Positions 17,362 through 26,779 of a DNA stretch of 59,028 nt are shown here, in pieces. The notes beneath the pieces were generated by a model, which searched no databases, had not been told where the DNA came from, and saw only the letters and a list, made by a program, of their open reading frames with translations. This DNA is from Paraburkholderia fynbosensis (GTDB lineage: Bacteria; Pseudomonadota; Gammaproteobacteria; Burkholderiales; Burkholderiaceae): assembly GCF_902859935.1 (NCBI RefSeq), contig NZ_CADIKI010000034.1, positions 1 through 59,028 of the forward strand, given 5' to 3'. Within the stretch, counting starts at the first letter, position 1. Each line of letters opens with the position of its first letter. The translations under genes and the position numbers were made by a program.

Positions 17362-19620
17362 ATGCAAACCCAAGTTGAAACCACCGTGGCAGAAACCACT
17401 GAAACCGCATCGCCGCTCGAAACCAGTTTCGGCAACGAGCAGCCCGTCATCACCGTGCCGTATTGCAGCCTGCGGCCCTCGCCGCTGAACGCCCGCACCC
17501 AACTCCTTTCAGGTATTCCGGGCCTCGCCGCCAACATCCGCGCCAAGGGCCTTTTGCAGAACCTCGTCGTTCACGAAATGAAGGGCGGGCGGGGCAAACA
17601 GCGCCGCTATGGTGTCTGCGCGGGCCAGCGCCGCGAGGCCGCGCTCGACCTGCTGTACGAACAGAAGCACATCGCTGGCGACTATCCGGTACCCGTGCGC
17701 CTTGTCAGCGAAGGCGAAGCCCTCGCCATTTAGCTGATCGAGAACAGCGAACGAGAAGGACTCGACCCGTTCGACGTGCTGCGCGCGTACCGGATGCTGG
17801 CCGAGGAAGGGCGCAGCGTCGATTACATCGCCGCGCTGTTCTCCGCGTCGCCGCTCACCGTCAAGCGCCGTATGAAGCTCGGCAACGTGTCCCCAAAGCT
17901 GCTCGCGCTGCTGCGCGAGGATGCGATTACGCTCGACCAGCTTGCGGCCCTCGCACTCGCGGACGATCACGAAACGCAGGAACACATCTGGTTCGACGCG
18001 AACGACTGGCAGCGCCAGCCCAACTATCTGCGGCAGGCCATCACGCGTGCCGAGATCGACGCGAGCCGCAGCCGGCTCGTGCGCTTCGTCGGCGTTGCCG
18101 CCTATGAAACAGCGGGCGGCTACGTTCGCCGCGATCTGTTCAGCGACGACGAAAACGCAGGCTACATCGCCGACGCCGAACTGTTGCAGAAGCTCGTCGC
18201 ACAGAAGCTCGACGCCGCCGCCGAGGAAGTGCGCGGCGAAGGATTGGGCTGGATTGAAACGCGTGTCGAGCGCGACTTTCTGGAACAGAACCGTTACGGC
18301 AGGCTGCGTCCGGTCCAGCGCCCGTACACCGATGACGAACAACGGCAGATGGACGCGCTCACCGCACAGCAGGACGAACTCGCCGAAAAACTGGAAACGC
18401 TGTCGGAGGATGGCGAAAACGCCTACGAGGAAGACGACCGGCTGAATGACGAGATCGGGCGCGTCAGTGCCGCCTTGATCGCGCTCGAAAGCGTCGCACT
18501 CGTATGGGACGAACAGCAGATGGCCGAAGCTGGCGCATTTGTCATCGTCGGACCGCAGGGCGAACTCGTCATCGAGCGCGGCCTCGTGCGCCGCGAGAAC
18601 GCCGACGCGCTCGAAGCGGCAGGTGCGCATGTCACCGGCACGCCTGAAGCCGAAGCACAAGATGCAGTGTCCGCAACCGCCCCGAAGATCAAACCGGTTC
18701 ACAGCGCAAAGCTCTGCCAGCGGCTCACCGCGCACCGCACCGCCGCCATGCGTGCGGAACTTGCCACACAGCCTGCCGTGGCGCTCGCCGCACTGCTGCA
18801 TCACCTGGTTCCGAAGGCGCTGCCCGAGCATTTCGGGCACACGTGCGTGCGTGACTTCCTTGCCCTGACCGGAACGAACAATCACGACGGACTGTTGCGC
18901 GCCGCAGACGACCTGGGCACCAGCGCCGCATGGAGCGCCATCGAGATGCAACGCGCGCGATGGATCGCGGAACTGCCCGCGAAACGGGCCGACCTGCTGC
19001 CCTGGCTGGTCCAGCAGGACCCCGGCACGACGCTGCTCGATCTGCTCGCGTTCTGCATCGGCACCCTGCTTGACGGGGTCGCGTGCGAAGAAAGGCCGCA
19101 TGCGATCAACGCGCTCGCAGGTGCGCTCAATCTCGACATGACCGCGTACTGGACGCCCACCCGCGCCACGTATTTCGACCATGTCAGCAAGGCGCGCATT
19201 GCAGAGGTCGTCGCTGCCGCCGTCTCGCCGAAGGCTGCAGCCGACCTCGACAGGATGAAGAAGGCCGACGCTGTAGCCGCCGCCGAACTGCGCCTCGCGA
19301 AAGTCGCCTGGGTGCCGGAAATCTTCACCGACCGGGAAATCCCCGCCGCACCCTCATGGGCGAGCCGGGACGACGACGACGATGAGGATGAGGACGGACC
19401 CGACGGTGCGGATACCGGAGCCGATGCGGAAGAAACGCCGGAGGGCGAAGACGCCGACAAGGAACGGGGTGCTGGTCATGGCACGGAACAGGTCAATGAC
19501 ACCCCGCCCGATGCACCAGACGCGCCCGTCGCAGCCAGCCCGCAGCCAGCATGGCCTTTCCCGACCGCTGACAGCATAGGCACCGTGAGTACCGGGCAAT
19601 CCGGCCCGCTCGCAGCGTAA
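17362..19620 (+). pseudogene. ParB-like partition/nuclease-domain protein interrupted by an amber codon
   Basis: The N-terminal ParB-type domain (PYCSLRPSPLNAR, IRAKGLLQNLVVH, CAGQRREAA) stops at a TAG at 17731-17733 (codon 124). The same frame continues without shift (LIENSEREGLDPFDVLRAYR, then the helix-turn-helix ALFSASPLTVKRRMKLG) to 19620. In relatives this position is typically a polar residue before LIEN, so CAG to TAG is the simplest explanation. The full product would be about 752 residues with a very acidic, Asp/Glu-rich tail. The long C-terminal part is intact over 600 codons with no other lesion, which argues for a recent event, natural suppression or internal restart. No ParA partner is adjacent. 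Confidence 0.85.
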
Positions 19621-19627
19621 CCCCAAC

Positions 19628-19651
19628 CCTCGCCCCGGTAACGGGGCGAGG
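19628..19651 (+). terminator. Strong hairpin after the ParB-like gene
   Basis: CCTCGCCCCG and CGGGGCGAGG form a perfect 10-bp stem around a GTAA loop, 8 bp after the stop codon. There is no T-run, so it may slow polymerase or protect the transcript 3' end rather than act as a canonical terminator. Confidence 0.45.
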
Positions 19652-19728
19652 CAGGCGGAGCGGCACCCGGAGTGGCACCCCAACACGCCCTGCCGCCTGC
19701 GCATCCAACCTGAACCGGGGAGTCCGTC

Positions 19729-19973
19729 ATGTTCAACCCTATCCGCATGGTCGTGCTCGCGACCAACGCCGCGGGCTCGCCCGATCTTTGCCCCACTTCC
19801 GTCAGGGCGACCGACACGCAGTACCGGCATGGCCGCCATTACGACATGGCATTGCTGCGCGCCCGCGATGAAGGCGACAGCACCCCGATGATGCCTTCGA
19901 CCAGCACGCCGCGGCGGCTCGCATGCTCCGCCGCGCCGCCGCGTTCATCGAAGGCGACACCACCAAGGGATAA
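19729..19973 (+). pseudogene. Small hypothetical gene, frameshifted
   Basis: The frame from the ATG at 19729 starts MFNPIRMVVLATNAAGSPDL and runs to RHYDMALLRARDEG. A continuation of natural composition (DDAFDQHAAAARMLRRAAAF) is found only after a one-base shift near 19885, ending at the TAA at 19971-19973. The intact product would have about 80 residues. The family is unknown. It lies at the end of the DUF932/ParB-like set. Confidence 0.45.
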
Positions 19974-20065
19974 CCCGTGCGGGCAGACGGCCGGAAAAAT
20001 CGCAGCAGGATGTGCCGCCCGTAGGGCTTCCTGCACGGCAAGCCCTCACTGACGCACTTCGTGAC

Positions 20066-20797
20066 TCATTGCGGCTTGACCGATGGTGACACCGGCGCGG
20101 TGTAGCCTGTCCGGGCGGACCGCAAGCCGTCTGTCCGCACCCAATGGTCCCCTGCCCACCACGCTGCCAGGCCGCCCGCGAGAGCCGCCAGCAGCATCAC
20201 CATCAGTCCGCCCGCCACCAGCCCGTAGCACGCCCTCACGAACCGCCGCACGGCGACCCGCCCGAATGACGCGAGCGCTGCGTCGAGCCGTCGCCGCTGT
20301 TCACGGGCCGCGACCGCCGTCGCCGCCACGAGCCGGTTCCCGGCAACACGCGCAATCCGGTTCGCCGCCCGCTGGGTGAGCGCAGCAAGCGCCTCATCGT
20401 TCAACTGCGCAAGCGCCGCCCGGTAGCGCGCCTCGTGCTCGGCGGTGATCTTCTCCGCGAGAGTGATCGTTTCCTTGCAGCGTGCAAGCGCGTCGCGATG
20501 CTGCGCCATTAGCGCCTGCGTCGCCGCGTGCGCTTCGGCGCGCGCCGCATCAATGCCGCCCGCGCCCGCCTGCCGGATGCGCTCAGGCATCGCTTCGTAG
20601 AGGCGCACGTAGTATTCGAGCACCGCCAGCACCGACCACAATGCATCGTTGTCACGCAGGTTCAGCGCCGCCGACACGCGGCGCATGCGCAGCAGGCTTG
20701 CGTCGTCCAGTGGTTCGCCGCTCACATCGAGAAACAGCCGCGCGAGCGGATCAGCCGGGCGCGGGTGCCGCTCCCGCCGCGTACGCCGCTCACGCAT
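20066..20797 (-). CDS. traM: TraM-like conjugal transfer leader-operon protein
   Basis: This is a 243-residue protein. The N-terminal part is basic and soluble (MRERRTRRERHPRPADPLAR), the middle is a long Ala-rich helical region, and one membrane segment lies near residues 190-215 (LVAGGLMVMLLAALAGGLAA). Sequence alone gives weak recognition. The call rests on its place as the third gene of a traK-traL-traM order on one strand, as in IncP plasmids, and on a start that overlaps the traL stop by 8 bp. Its role in transfer is not established here. Confidence 0.6.
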   Translation of the reverse strand: MRERRTRRERHPRPADPLARLFLDVSGEPLDDASLLRMRRVSAALNLRDNDALWSVLAVLEYYVRLYEAMPERIRQAGAGGIDAARAEAHAATQALMAQHRDALARCKETITLAEKITAEHEARYRAALAQLNDEALAALTQRAANRIARVAGNRLVAATAVAAREQRRRLDAALASFGRVAVRRFVRACYGLVAGGLMVMLLAALAGGLAAWWAGDHWVRTDGLRSARTGYTAPVSPSVKPQ

Positions 20798-21494
20798 CGC
20801 CGGTCACCTGCGCGAACATCACGTCATAGCACGATCGCCAGCGCAGCAGTTCCGCGCGCTGCCCGATGGGCAGCGTCTCAACCGCCTTGCGGACCGACAA
20901 CCGCTGGCTGCGCAGGTCATCTGCAACACGGTCGGCCAGTTCCGGAAAATCCAGCGACCTGCCCCTCGCCTCGATAGTTTTGCGCAGTTTCGAATCGTGA
21001 TACAGCACGAAGCGTTCAGCCGTACCGTACAGGCCGTTGCGCACGACATGCACGGTCGCGTCCGGGAATGTGTCGCTGAACTGCCGCAGCAGTTCAAGAC
21101 TGTCACGCTGCCGGTTGATGACCCAGAACACGACGAGGCGCCGTCCGAGTTCATCGAGCGTACTGCCCAGTGTCGCGCCGTATCGTGTGACTCCATCCTG
21201 ATTGCGTGCCGCCGTGCTGACCACCACGACCGCATCGCGACGCCCGTCGCAGTAGTTCACCATGTCGATCCAGCCACCCGCCGTGTCCAGATCGAATGAT
21301 GCGCAATCGATTTCGTCGTGCACCGCGCGCATCACATCCGGGTTCGACGTATCGTTTTCCACCAGCACGGTATTCACGCCCCGGCGTTGCAGGTGATCCA
21401 CGAGCGCCAGCGCCACTACGCTCTTGCCCACGCCGCCCTTGCCGCCGCCAACGAGATAGATGGGATTGACTGTCGTGTCGGCTGTTGCGTCCAT
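20790..21494 (-). CDS. traL: TraL-like ParA/MinD-type ATPase
   Basis: A deviant Walker A motif, GGGKGGVGKS, lies near the N-terminus of a 234-residue protein starting at the ATG at 21494. Acidic and hydrophobic strands typical of the ParA/MinD fold follow (NTVLVENDTSNPDV, DAVVVVSTAA). IncP TraL proteins have this architecture and lie between traK and traM, as here. It binds and hydrolyses ATP; its exact role in conjugation is unclear. An upstream in-frame start at 21536 would overlap traK, and the ATG at 21494, preceded by GGAGG, is preferred. Confidence 0.8.
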   Translation of the reverse strand: MDATADTTVNPIYLVGGGKGGVGKSVVALALVDHLQRRGVNTVLVENDTSNPDVMRAVHDEIDCASFDLDTAGGWIDMVNYCDGRRDAVVVVSTAARNQDGVTRYGATLGSTLDELGRRLVVFWVINRQRDSLELLRQFSDTFPDATVHVVRNGLYGTAERFVLYHDSKLRKTIEARGRSLDFPELADRVADDLRSQRLSVRKAVETLPIGQRAELLRWRSCYDVMFAQVTGDA

Positions 21495-21504
21495 CGCGAC
21501 CTCC

Positions 21505-21963
21505 CTACAGATCGTCGGTATCGGGCCGGATCGCAAATCCGAGCGTGCCCTGCACCGGCATGGGTTGCCTGGTTACCGTCTTTCCCCCGTCCTTGCGGAC
21601 CTGATCCTTGCGCGCCGGTGCATCAGGTTGACGCACCGCTGCGCCGCCCGCCTGCCGTGCCGTACGCGCGCCCGACGACGGACGTGTGCCATTTCCATTT
21701 CCGGCACCGCTGCCCTTCCCGGCTGCTCGCAGCGCGTAGCGGATCGTTCCCGCCGTGATGTCGATGCCGTGCGGTTTCGCCTGCTCCGCGATCTGCTCCA
21801 GTGTGTAGCCCTTCGCCTGCGCCGCGCGTACATGTGCGCGCATGTCTTTCATCGCATCGCGCACCGTGACCCCACGTTCAGCCTCGGGCTTTTCAGGTAG
21901 CACATCCAGTGCGCAGGCGAACGCCTCCCATTGCGACTTTGTATAGACCCTCGCGACAGGCAT
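21505..21963 (-). CDS. traK: TraK-like oriT-binding protein
   Basis: This 152-residue protein starts MPVARVYTKSQWEAFACALD. A basic N-terminal DNA-binding region has a helix-turn-helix-like stretch (GYTLEQIAEQAKPHGIDITA, then TIRYALRAAGK), followed by a Gly/Pro/Arg-rich tail. In IncP plasmids TraK binds the transfer origin beside its own gene and wraps the DNA. Here the gene starts next to a long stretch of phased TACGC motifs (22126-22612), which fits that role. It is the first gene of the traKLM set; the traL start lies 11 bp after the stop. Confidence 0.75.
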   Translation of the reverse strand: MPVARVYTKSQWEAFACALDVLPEKPEAERGVTVRDAMKDMRAHVRAAQAKGYTLEQIAEQAKPHGIDITAGTIRYALRAAGKGSGAGNGNGTRPSSGARTARQAGGAAVRQPDAPARKDQVRKDGGKTVTRQPMPVQGTLGFAIRPDTDDL

Positions 21964-22125
21964 GAGGCACCCTCCTGCGCACACCGTCATGTACCACCTT
22001 CACACCATCCTGCGCACGCCACGCACACGCGTCAACCACCTTTTTTTGCATGGCAGGCGCACATGGGAACACACGGGAAGCGACGGGAGCCCGTGAGAAC
22101 AACGCACTTTTTTTGCGCCTGTCGT

Positions 22126-22612
22126 ACGCGTGCGACACATCCGCCGTTACGCATCCAGGCTTACTCCTGACACGCATGCTGTTCGAGCAGCATCGTCCCC
22201 GGTTACGCACGGATCTCAATCACCAATACGCAGCGTATGCACATCGGACAGGAGAAGCTCAGGACGCGCGCAAGCGTAGCGAATCGAACATCAATGCGCC
22301 CGTCATGCGCATAGCTTGCGACACCGTCAGCGGATCTGATACGCACGCAGCCGTGCCACCCCTGAACACGTTACGCGCGTGTCCATTCGAAAGACATGCA
22401 CACGCAGCACCCATGTCTTACGCACGGGATTGACGACTGAACGGGAAAGCATCACGCACGGCTTACGCATCCTTTAACGCGCAGGGATACGCATGCCGTT
22501 TACTCCGGAGGGGAGACCTCTACGCACACCCTTGCTCACCCATTCGCACATGATGGTGCAGGGCCTGAACAGACGTTTTCGCGGCGGCGGAAACCTCAAC
22601 GCAAAACGTTTA
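22126..22612. repeat. Array of TACGC(A) motifs phased at about 11.3 bp, likely TraK-binding site
   Basis: The exact hexamer TACGCA occurs eight times on the plus strand between 22148 and 22526, where chance predicts about 0.1. Further ACGC-core variants fill the gaps. Core positions (A of ACGC) 22126, 22149, 22172, 22205, 22228, 22341, 22373, 22420, 22454, 22465, 22477, 22489, 22522 and 22612 are separated by whole multiples of about 11.3 bp, each within about 0.15 turn by hand calculation. Motifs on one face of the helix are what a wrapping protein would use. One copy (22402) is out of phase. Confidence 0.8.
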
Positions 22613-22641
22613 CGCCGGGCGACAAAATGCGCACTGAAAAC

Positions 22642-22681
22642 ACGGTATTGCAGGATAGGCTTGCGCCGGTTTTGGGCGCCC
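22642..22681 (-). other. Candidate IncP-type oriT nic region
   Basis: On the minus strand CCTATCCTG is followed by C (complement of 22659-22650). This is the core of the IncP/RP4 nick region, whose consensus cut is after ATCCTG. Directly 5' of it on the same strand is an inverted repeat, GCGCC...GGCGC (22664-22680), where RP4 has the TraJ-site inverted repeat. Transfer from this nick would run toward the phased motifs and traK, the same arrangement as in RP4. No relaxase gene is found on the other side; an IS1111-type element begins at 22898. Confidence 0.6.
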
Positions 22682-22897
22682 AGGGGGCCAACGCTTGAAT
22701 TCCAGAGGGTCGTCCGCGCTGCCTCCGCATCGTCATGCGTGGTCGTACGCGTCGTATTCGTCGCCGACGCACTGAACTGGATGCCCAACACTGAGCCTAC
22801 GCAGAACACGACAATAGGATATGGAATGAAGCTCTGACATCAATCATGTCATGTCGAGGCCATTCTGAAATGTCCGCTTTCTGGCTAAGTTGAATCT

Positions 22898-24210
22898 ATG
22901 GCCAGCCCGAATTTTGCAACCTCTGGTTCTGACGTCTTTGTGGCTTGCGCAAATCTATCCGGAATCAATGTTCCGCGATGAAAATCGCACCGGTCGATCC
23001 TCATAATGTCGGCAGCTGCTGTGAGCTGTACAACTTGTCAGGTTCTTCGTCCGGTCGCTGTGCCGTTGGATCATCAAATTGCCAGCGGTCGCAAAACCTT
23101 GTTGGGTGAAACGACAAATCAGTCCGCGAGCTTCAGGCGCGCGGCATCGTACGTGGTGTGTCTGGTGAGCACCCGCCAGGCGATGCGAGCGAGTTTGTTG
23201 GCAACGGCACAGGCGACCACGTTTGAGTGCCGTCGTGTCAACATTGAGCGGATCCATTCCCCGAGCCGGTCAGTACGCTTCTCTACGCGCTGGATAACGG
23301 CTCGCGCACCTTGCACGAGCAGATGGCGCAGGTGCTTGTCGCCACGCTTGCTGATTCCACACAGGACGCTTCGCCCGCCGGTGCTGTGCTGCCGTGGCAC
23401 GAGCCCGATCGAGGCCGCAAAATTCCGGCCACCGGCAAACTGTGTGACGTTACCCACTTCCGACGCGAGAAGGCTTGCCGTGATGGTCCCTATACCGGGA
23501 ATCGACAGTAACCGGGCCGCGTTCTCGTCTTCGTGCAACTGCGAGGTCAGATCCCGCTCGACATCGGCAATCTGCTGGTCCAGGTAACGATAATGAGCAT
23601 GGAGCCGGTGGATAAGCTGGATCAGTCGCGGCGGCGAGTCCTGGACTGCAAGTACATCAGGTAAGCGGCGTAGCGTGGCTCTCGCTAACGGAACGACGAT
23701 GCCGAATTCGAGCAGTACAGCGTGAATCCGGTTGATGGTGGCAGTACGCTCGGTCACCAGACCCTCACGCACCCGATGCAATGCTGCAAGTAGCTGCTGC
23801 GCCTCCGTTCGAGGCTCGACGAAACGCATGGCGGGCCGGGATGCAGCTTCGCAGATCGCTTCGGCGTCGATGTAGTCGTTCTTGTTGCTCTTCACGAAAC
23901 GCCGCACGTACTGGGGTGAAATCAACCTTGCCTGATGACCCACCGTATCGAGCTTGCGTGCGAGCCAGTGGGCTCCGGCACATGCCTCCATGACCACGGT
24001 AACCGCCTTCAGGTTGCTGAAGAACGGAATCAGTTGCATGCGCGAGAGCTTTTTGCGGAAAACCTCGCGACCCTTCATATCCTGCGCATGCAGATGAAAA
24101 ACATGCTTGCCCAGATCAATGCCGATCAGCGTGACCTCGTTCATGATGCCCTCCTCCATGTTCGACCGCACTTCCTATGGTAGAGCAGTCGCTGGGATCG
24201 GGCTGGCCAT
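22898..24210 (-). mobile_element. IS110-family (IS1111-type) insertion sequence
   Basis: Perfect 13-bp inverted repeats, ATGGCCAGCCCGA at 22898-22910 and TCGGGCTGGCCAT at 24198-24210, flank the transposase. Subterminal inverted repeats are characteristic of the IS1111 branch of IS110. True ends may lie a few bases outside. The insertion separates the tra/oriT block from a truncated chemoreceptor gene. Confidence 0.85.
23119..24144 (-). CDS. IS110/IS1111-family transposase
   Basis: This intact DEDD transposase has about 341 residues. The N-terminal RuvC-like domain has IGIDLGKHVFHLHAQD, the central acidic cluster is KSNKNDYIDAEAIC, and the C-terminal transposase_20 domain is LLSIPGIGTITASLLASEVG with GLVPRQHSTGG. 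The ATG at 24144 is preceded by GGAGGG, which decides the start over an upstream frame extension. It should catalyse seekRNA-guided or site-specific insertion through a Holliday-type intermediate. Confidence 0.92.
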   Translation of the reverse strand: MNEVTLIGIDLGKHVFHLHAQDMKGREVFRKKLSRMQLIPFFSNLKAVTVVMEACAGAHWLARKLDTVGHQARLISPQYVRRFVKSNKNDYIDAEAICEAASRPAMRFVEPRTEAQQLLAALHRVREGLVTERTATINRIHAVLLEFGIVVPLARATLRRLPDVLAVQDSPPRLIQLIHRLHAHYRYLDQQIADVERDLTSQLHEDENAARLLSIPGIGTITASLLASEVGNVTQFAGGRNFAASIGLVPRQHSTGGRSVLCGISKRGDKHLRHLLVQGARAVIQRVEKRTDRLGEWIRSMLTRRHSNVVACAVANKLARIAWRVLTRHTTYDAARLKLAD

Positions 24211-24256
24211 TTCATTATGTCCGGGTTTAAGGGGTTTGTTTCTAACGCCTTTTGTC

Positions 24257-24730
24257 TCACACATTGTTGAAGTACGACGCCTGAACTGGCAGGGCGCTTG
24301 CGGTCTCCCTGCTCGCAGGACCTTGCTGCACCAATTCAACGAAGTGACCGAAGTCGGGACCTACCTTCTGGTTCTGGGCGTCGATGATGGCACGAACCAT
24401 ACTGGGGTCATTGCGTGTCGCCTCCTGAAGCATCTGCAAGTGCTTGAGGAACATATCCTTTCCCTTGGCCCCTATCTGAACCTGCGCGGCGAGTACCTGT
24501 GGATCATTGTTGATCATCATGGTCTGCACCGCCACAACACCCAGTTAGACCTCACGCGACATGTCCTGAGCCGTATTGACCATCACGCTGCCACTGTCAA
24601 CAATGGACTCAATGCGCTCATTGAGGGTCCGCAATTGCCGCAAAGCGAACCCAGCTTCGACGACAAGCATCAGCAACAGAATCCCGAAGGCCAATCGAAG
24701 CCGTGCTGAGATGCGCAGATTATTGAACAT
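24257..24730 (-). pseudogene. Truncated methyl-accepting chemotaxis protein with in-frame ochre codon
   Basis: The frame from the ATG at 24730 begins MFNNLRISARLRLAFGILLL, a membrane segment, followed by the start of a four-helix-bundle ligand domain (LRTLNERIESIVDSGS). A TAA at 24545-24547 interrupts it. The same frame resumes at once (LGVVAVQTMMINNDPQVLAA) and continues to 24257 near the IS1111-type element. The second membrane segment, HAMP and signalling domains are lost. The sensor is not functional. Confidence 0.78.
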
Positions 24731-24857
24731 GCAGAATTTCCTGTTCTTATGGTCGGACACAGACGAAAAAAGGCGAGTCCGTACCCTGAGGTCGTGACCC
24801 GCCTGTGTTAGCGTCAGATGCAGCACCGTTTAAGTGCTTCTGCGCCCTGTTCCCCGG

Positions 24858-25648
24858 TTAGAAGCGATTTTCGATGCCAATACGAGCGAGAAACTGGCTA
24901 GGCCCACTCGACGTGCCATTCGGGTCAAGCACCCCGCTGATCAACGCCTGCGCGCCCGAGTTGGTACGCTGATAGACCGCTTCGGCATAGACCGGCTACC
25001 GCTGTCACCTGATGAGCGTGGTTGTTGTCAACAATCCCGTTGCCCTTCATGTACATGTAGTTGGCACTCAGGCTCAGCGCTGGATCAACCCGGTACGAGG
25101 CACCGATTTCGCCTTCTGCAACGGCGGCACCGTTTGCCGCGTTACGTGCATTAGTGACCATCGCCGTGGCGATCACCTTGCCGAAGTTGTAGCGAGCACC
25201 CACACTCCAGTTGCGAATGCCGACCTGGGGAGCAGCTTCCTGTAGGTACTTCACTTCAGTATAGGCGGCGGCCAGCGACAGCGGACCTTGATCGTAGTTC
25301 AGGTCCGCGCTCACCGCGTTGCCGGAGCCCATGTGTCCTGGAACGTTGCCGAACCCGTACATCGGACCGAAACGGAAACCACCGAACGACGGCGACTGGT
25401 ATTTCAGCGAGTTCGTGACCGTTTCTCCCGACATACGGTCCCAGTCGAAGCTGCCGGCGTAAGCCGGTGCGTAGGGAATCGCAAGTTTGCTGAACGGGCC
25501 CGCACGGAAGTTGCAAAGTCCACCACCATACATGGCTGCATCGACGCCACCGAAAAAGAGCGAGTCAACCATGAAGTCATACTGATCGCCCAAAGTGAGC
25601 TTGCCGTAGTTCACACTGTCCAGGCCCACGAAGGGCGTTGTCACGTTA
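24858..25648 (-). pseudogene. Gram-negative trimeric porin, truncated and frameshifted
   Basis: The C-terminal two thirds of a Burkholderiales porin is readable. It shows YGKLTLGDQYDF, the loop and strand repeats (GNAVSADLNYDQGPLSLAAA) and, after a one-base shift near 24990, the terminal strand FLARIGIENRF ending at 24858, with the usual C-terminal Phe. The N-terminal part is cut at the IS6 element near 25649. An open frame running from the porin through the antisense of that element is an artefact. Confidence 0.85.
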
Positions 25649-26430
25649 CCGTGGCGGTCGCTTAAGATGTCGCGATGAAAAAGACGAACTCGCTCTATCA
25701 CGGTCACCGCTTTCCCGCCGCAGTCATCAGCTGCGCGGTGCGTTGGTATTTCCGCTTCCAACTGAGCCTGCGCGATATCGAGGAATTGCTGTTCAAACGC
25801 GGCGTGGTGGTGAGCTACGAGACGATCCGCCGATGGTGCGACAAGTTCGGCGTGGGCTTCGCGCATCGCGTCAAGGTTGCGCGCCGCAAACCGGGCAGCA
25901 CCTGGCATCTCGATCAGATGTTCGTGACGCTGCGCGGTGAGCCATACCTGCTGTGGCGGGCCGTCGATGAGCATGGTGCCGAACTCGAGATCCTGTTGCA
26001 GAAGCGGCGTGACAAGGCTGCAGCCAAACGTTTCTTCAACCGCGTACTCGCTCATGCCCTGTGCCGCGCAAGATCGTGACCGACCAGTTGCGCAGCTACC
26101 CGGCCGCAAAGGCCGATATTCCCGAATTGGCGAACGTCAGACACGTGTTCGTTAAAGCCGCGGCGCGCGTGAACAATCGAGCGGAGAACAGCCACCAACC
26201 TACCCGCGAACGCGAGCGTCGCATGCGCGGATTTCGCGACTGCAACCGCACGCAGGCATTCCTCTCGTGTTTCGGTCCGATACGGCAGCATTTCGCGCTC
26301 AAGCGGCATCTGCTGCGTGCTTCGCTCTATCGCAAACACCTCGCGGCCCGATTCGCTGCGTGGCACGAATTCACCGACCTCACCCAGAATCCGTCGAATG
26401 CTTCCTGAGCAATGGTGACCTCTGCCACCA
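25649..26430 (+). mobile_element. IS6-family insertion sequence (ends approximate)
   Basis: The extent is set by the transposase and by the break in porin homology. Terminal inverted repeats could not be fixed by eye. It belongs to the same subgroup as the fragments at 8411-8637 and 10216-10495, and is different from the IS6 copies at 50447 and 58315. Confidence 0.6.
25675..26408 (+). pseudogene. IS6-family transposase, one-base deletion
   Basis: The first part (MKKTNSLYHGHRFPAAV, SLRDIEELLFKRGVVVSYET, GSTWHLDQMFVTLRGEPYLL) is open from 25675. The second part (KIVTDQLRSYPAAK, NNRAENSHQPTRERER, the family signature) is open only in another frame from about 26061 to 26408. A base is missing near 26056 relative to the fragment at 8411-8637, which reads through this point. 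All family motifs are otherwise present. Confidence 0.85.
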
Positions 26431-26779
26431 TTTCGTCTCGCTACCGGCAAGTTGATAATCATTGAAAGGCCTCCTGGCCGCCCAAGAAAAGGGGGCGGCC
26501 AGGGTCTAGAGTCATGCCCTGAGGTGGTCCGTCAAGTTTTTTGTTTCCCGACATACAGGCTCATGGCATCTCTCGATCTCCGGGCGTTACAAGTACCTGA
26601 TCATCCCGCGTCCGCCCGTGGACAGCGACGCTGCCCACAGCACGAGGCGGTGGACAGCCGCCTGAAGGCGGTTCCGTCGTTGCCCACCGGCTCCCCGCGA
26701 GCTTCACCTTCGGCCTGACGCGCCGCTACGCGGCTTGCCCCAATGAGACAAAGCAGCAGACCTGTCCCAACCCAGACGC
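26411..26779. other. 369-bp stretch without a recognised gene
   Basis: This is the junction between the IS6 copy and the IS110 element. It contains GC-rich inverted-looking segments near 26618-26660 (GCCCGTGGACAGC, GGTGGACAGCCGCC) that may be non-coding end sequence of the IS110 element. Nothing else was seen. Confidence 0.4.

Noticed and set aside
17509..19182. 557-codon open frame antisense to the ParB-like gene
   Set aside because: It is the mirror of a GC-rich, clearly coding plus-strand frame; composition is unnatural (Arg/Gly/Ala/Cys-rich) and no family is recognised.
22001..22015. Plus-strand CTTCACACCATCCTGC resembling an IncP nic site
   Set aside because: It reads away from traK with no phased motifs in the RP4 position and overlaps the region just before the traK start. 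The minus-strand site at 22650 fits the RP4 layout better.
22493..22837. 114-codon plus-strand frame in the oriT region as a TraJ candidate
   Set aside because: It shows no TraJ-like sequence, spans the nic candidate and part of the phased array, and its composition looks non-coding.
24925..26109. 394-codon frame joining porin to upstream sequence
   Set aside because: The N-terminal third is antisense to the IS6 transposase, so it is not a real fusion.
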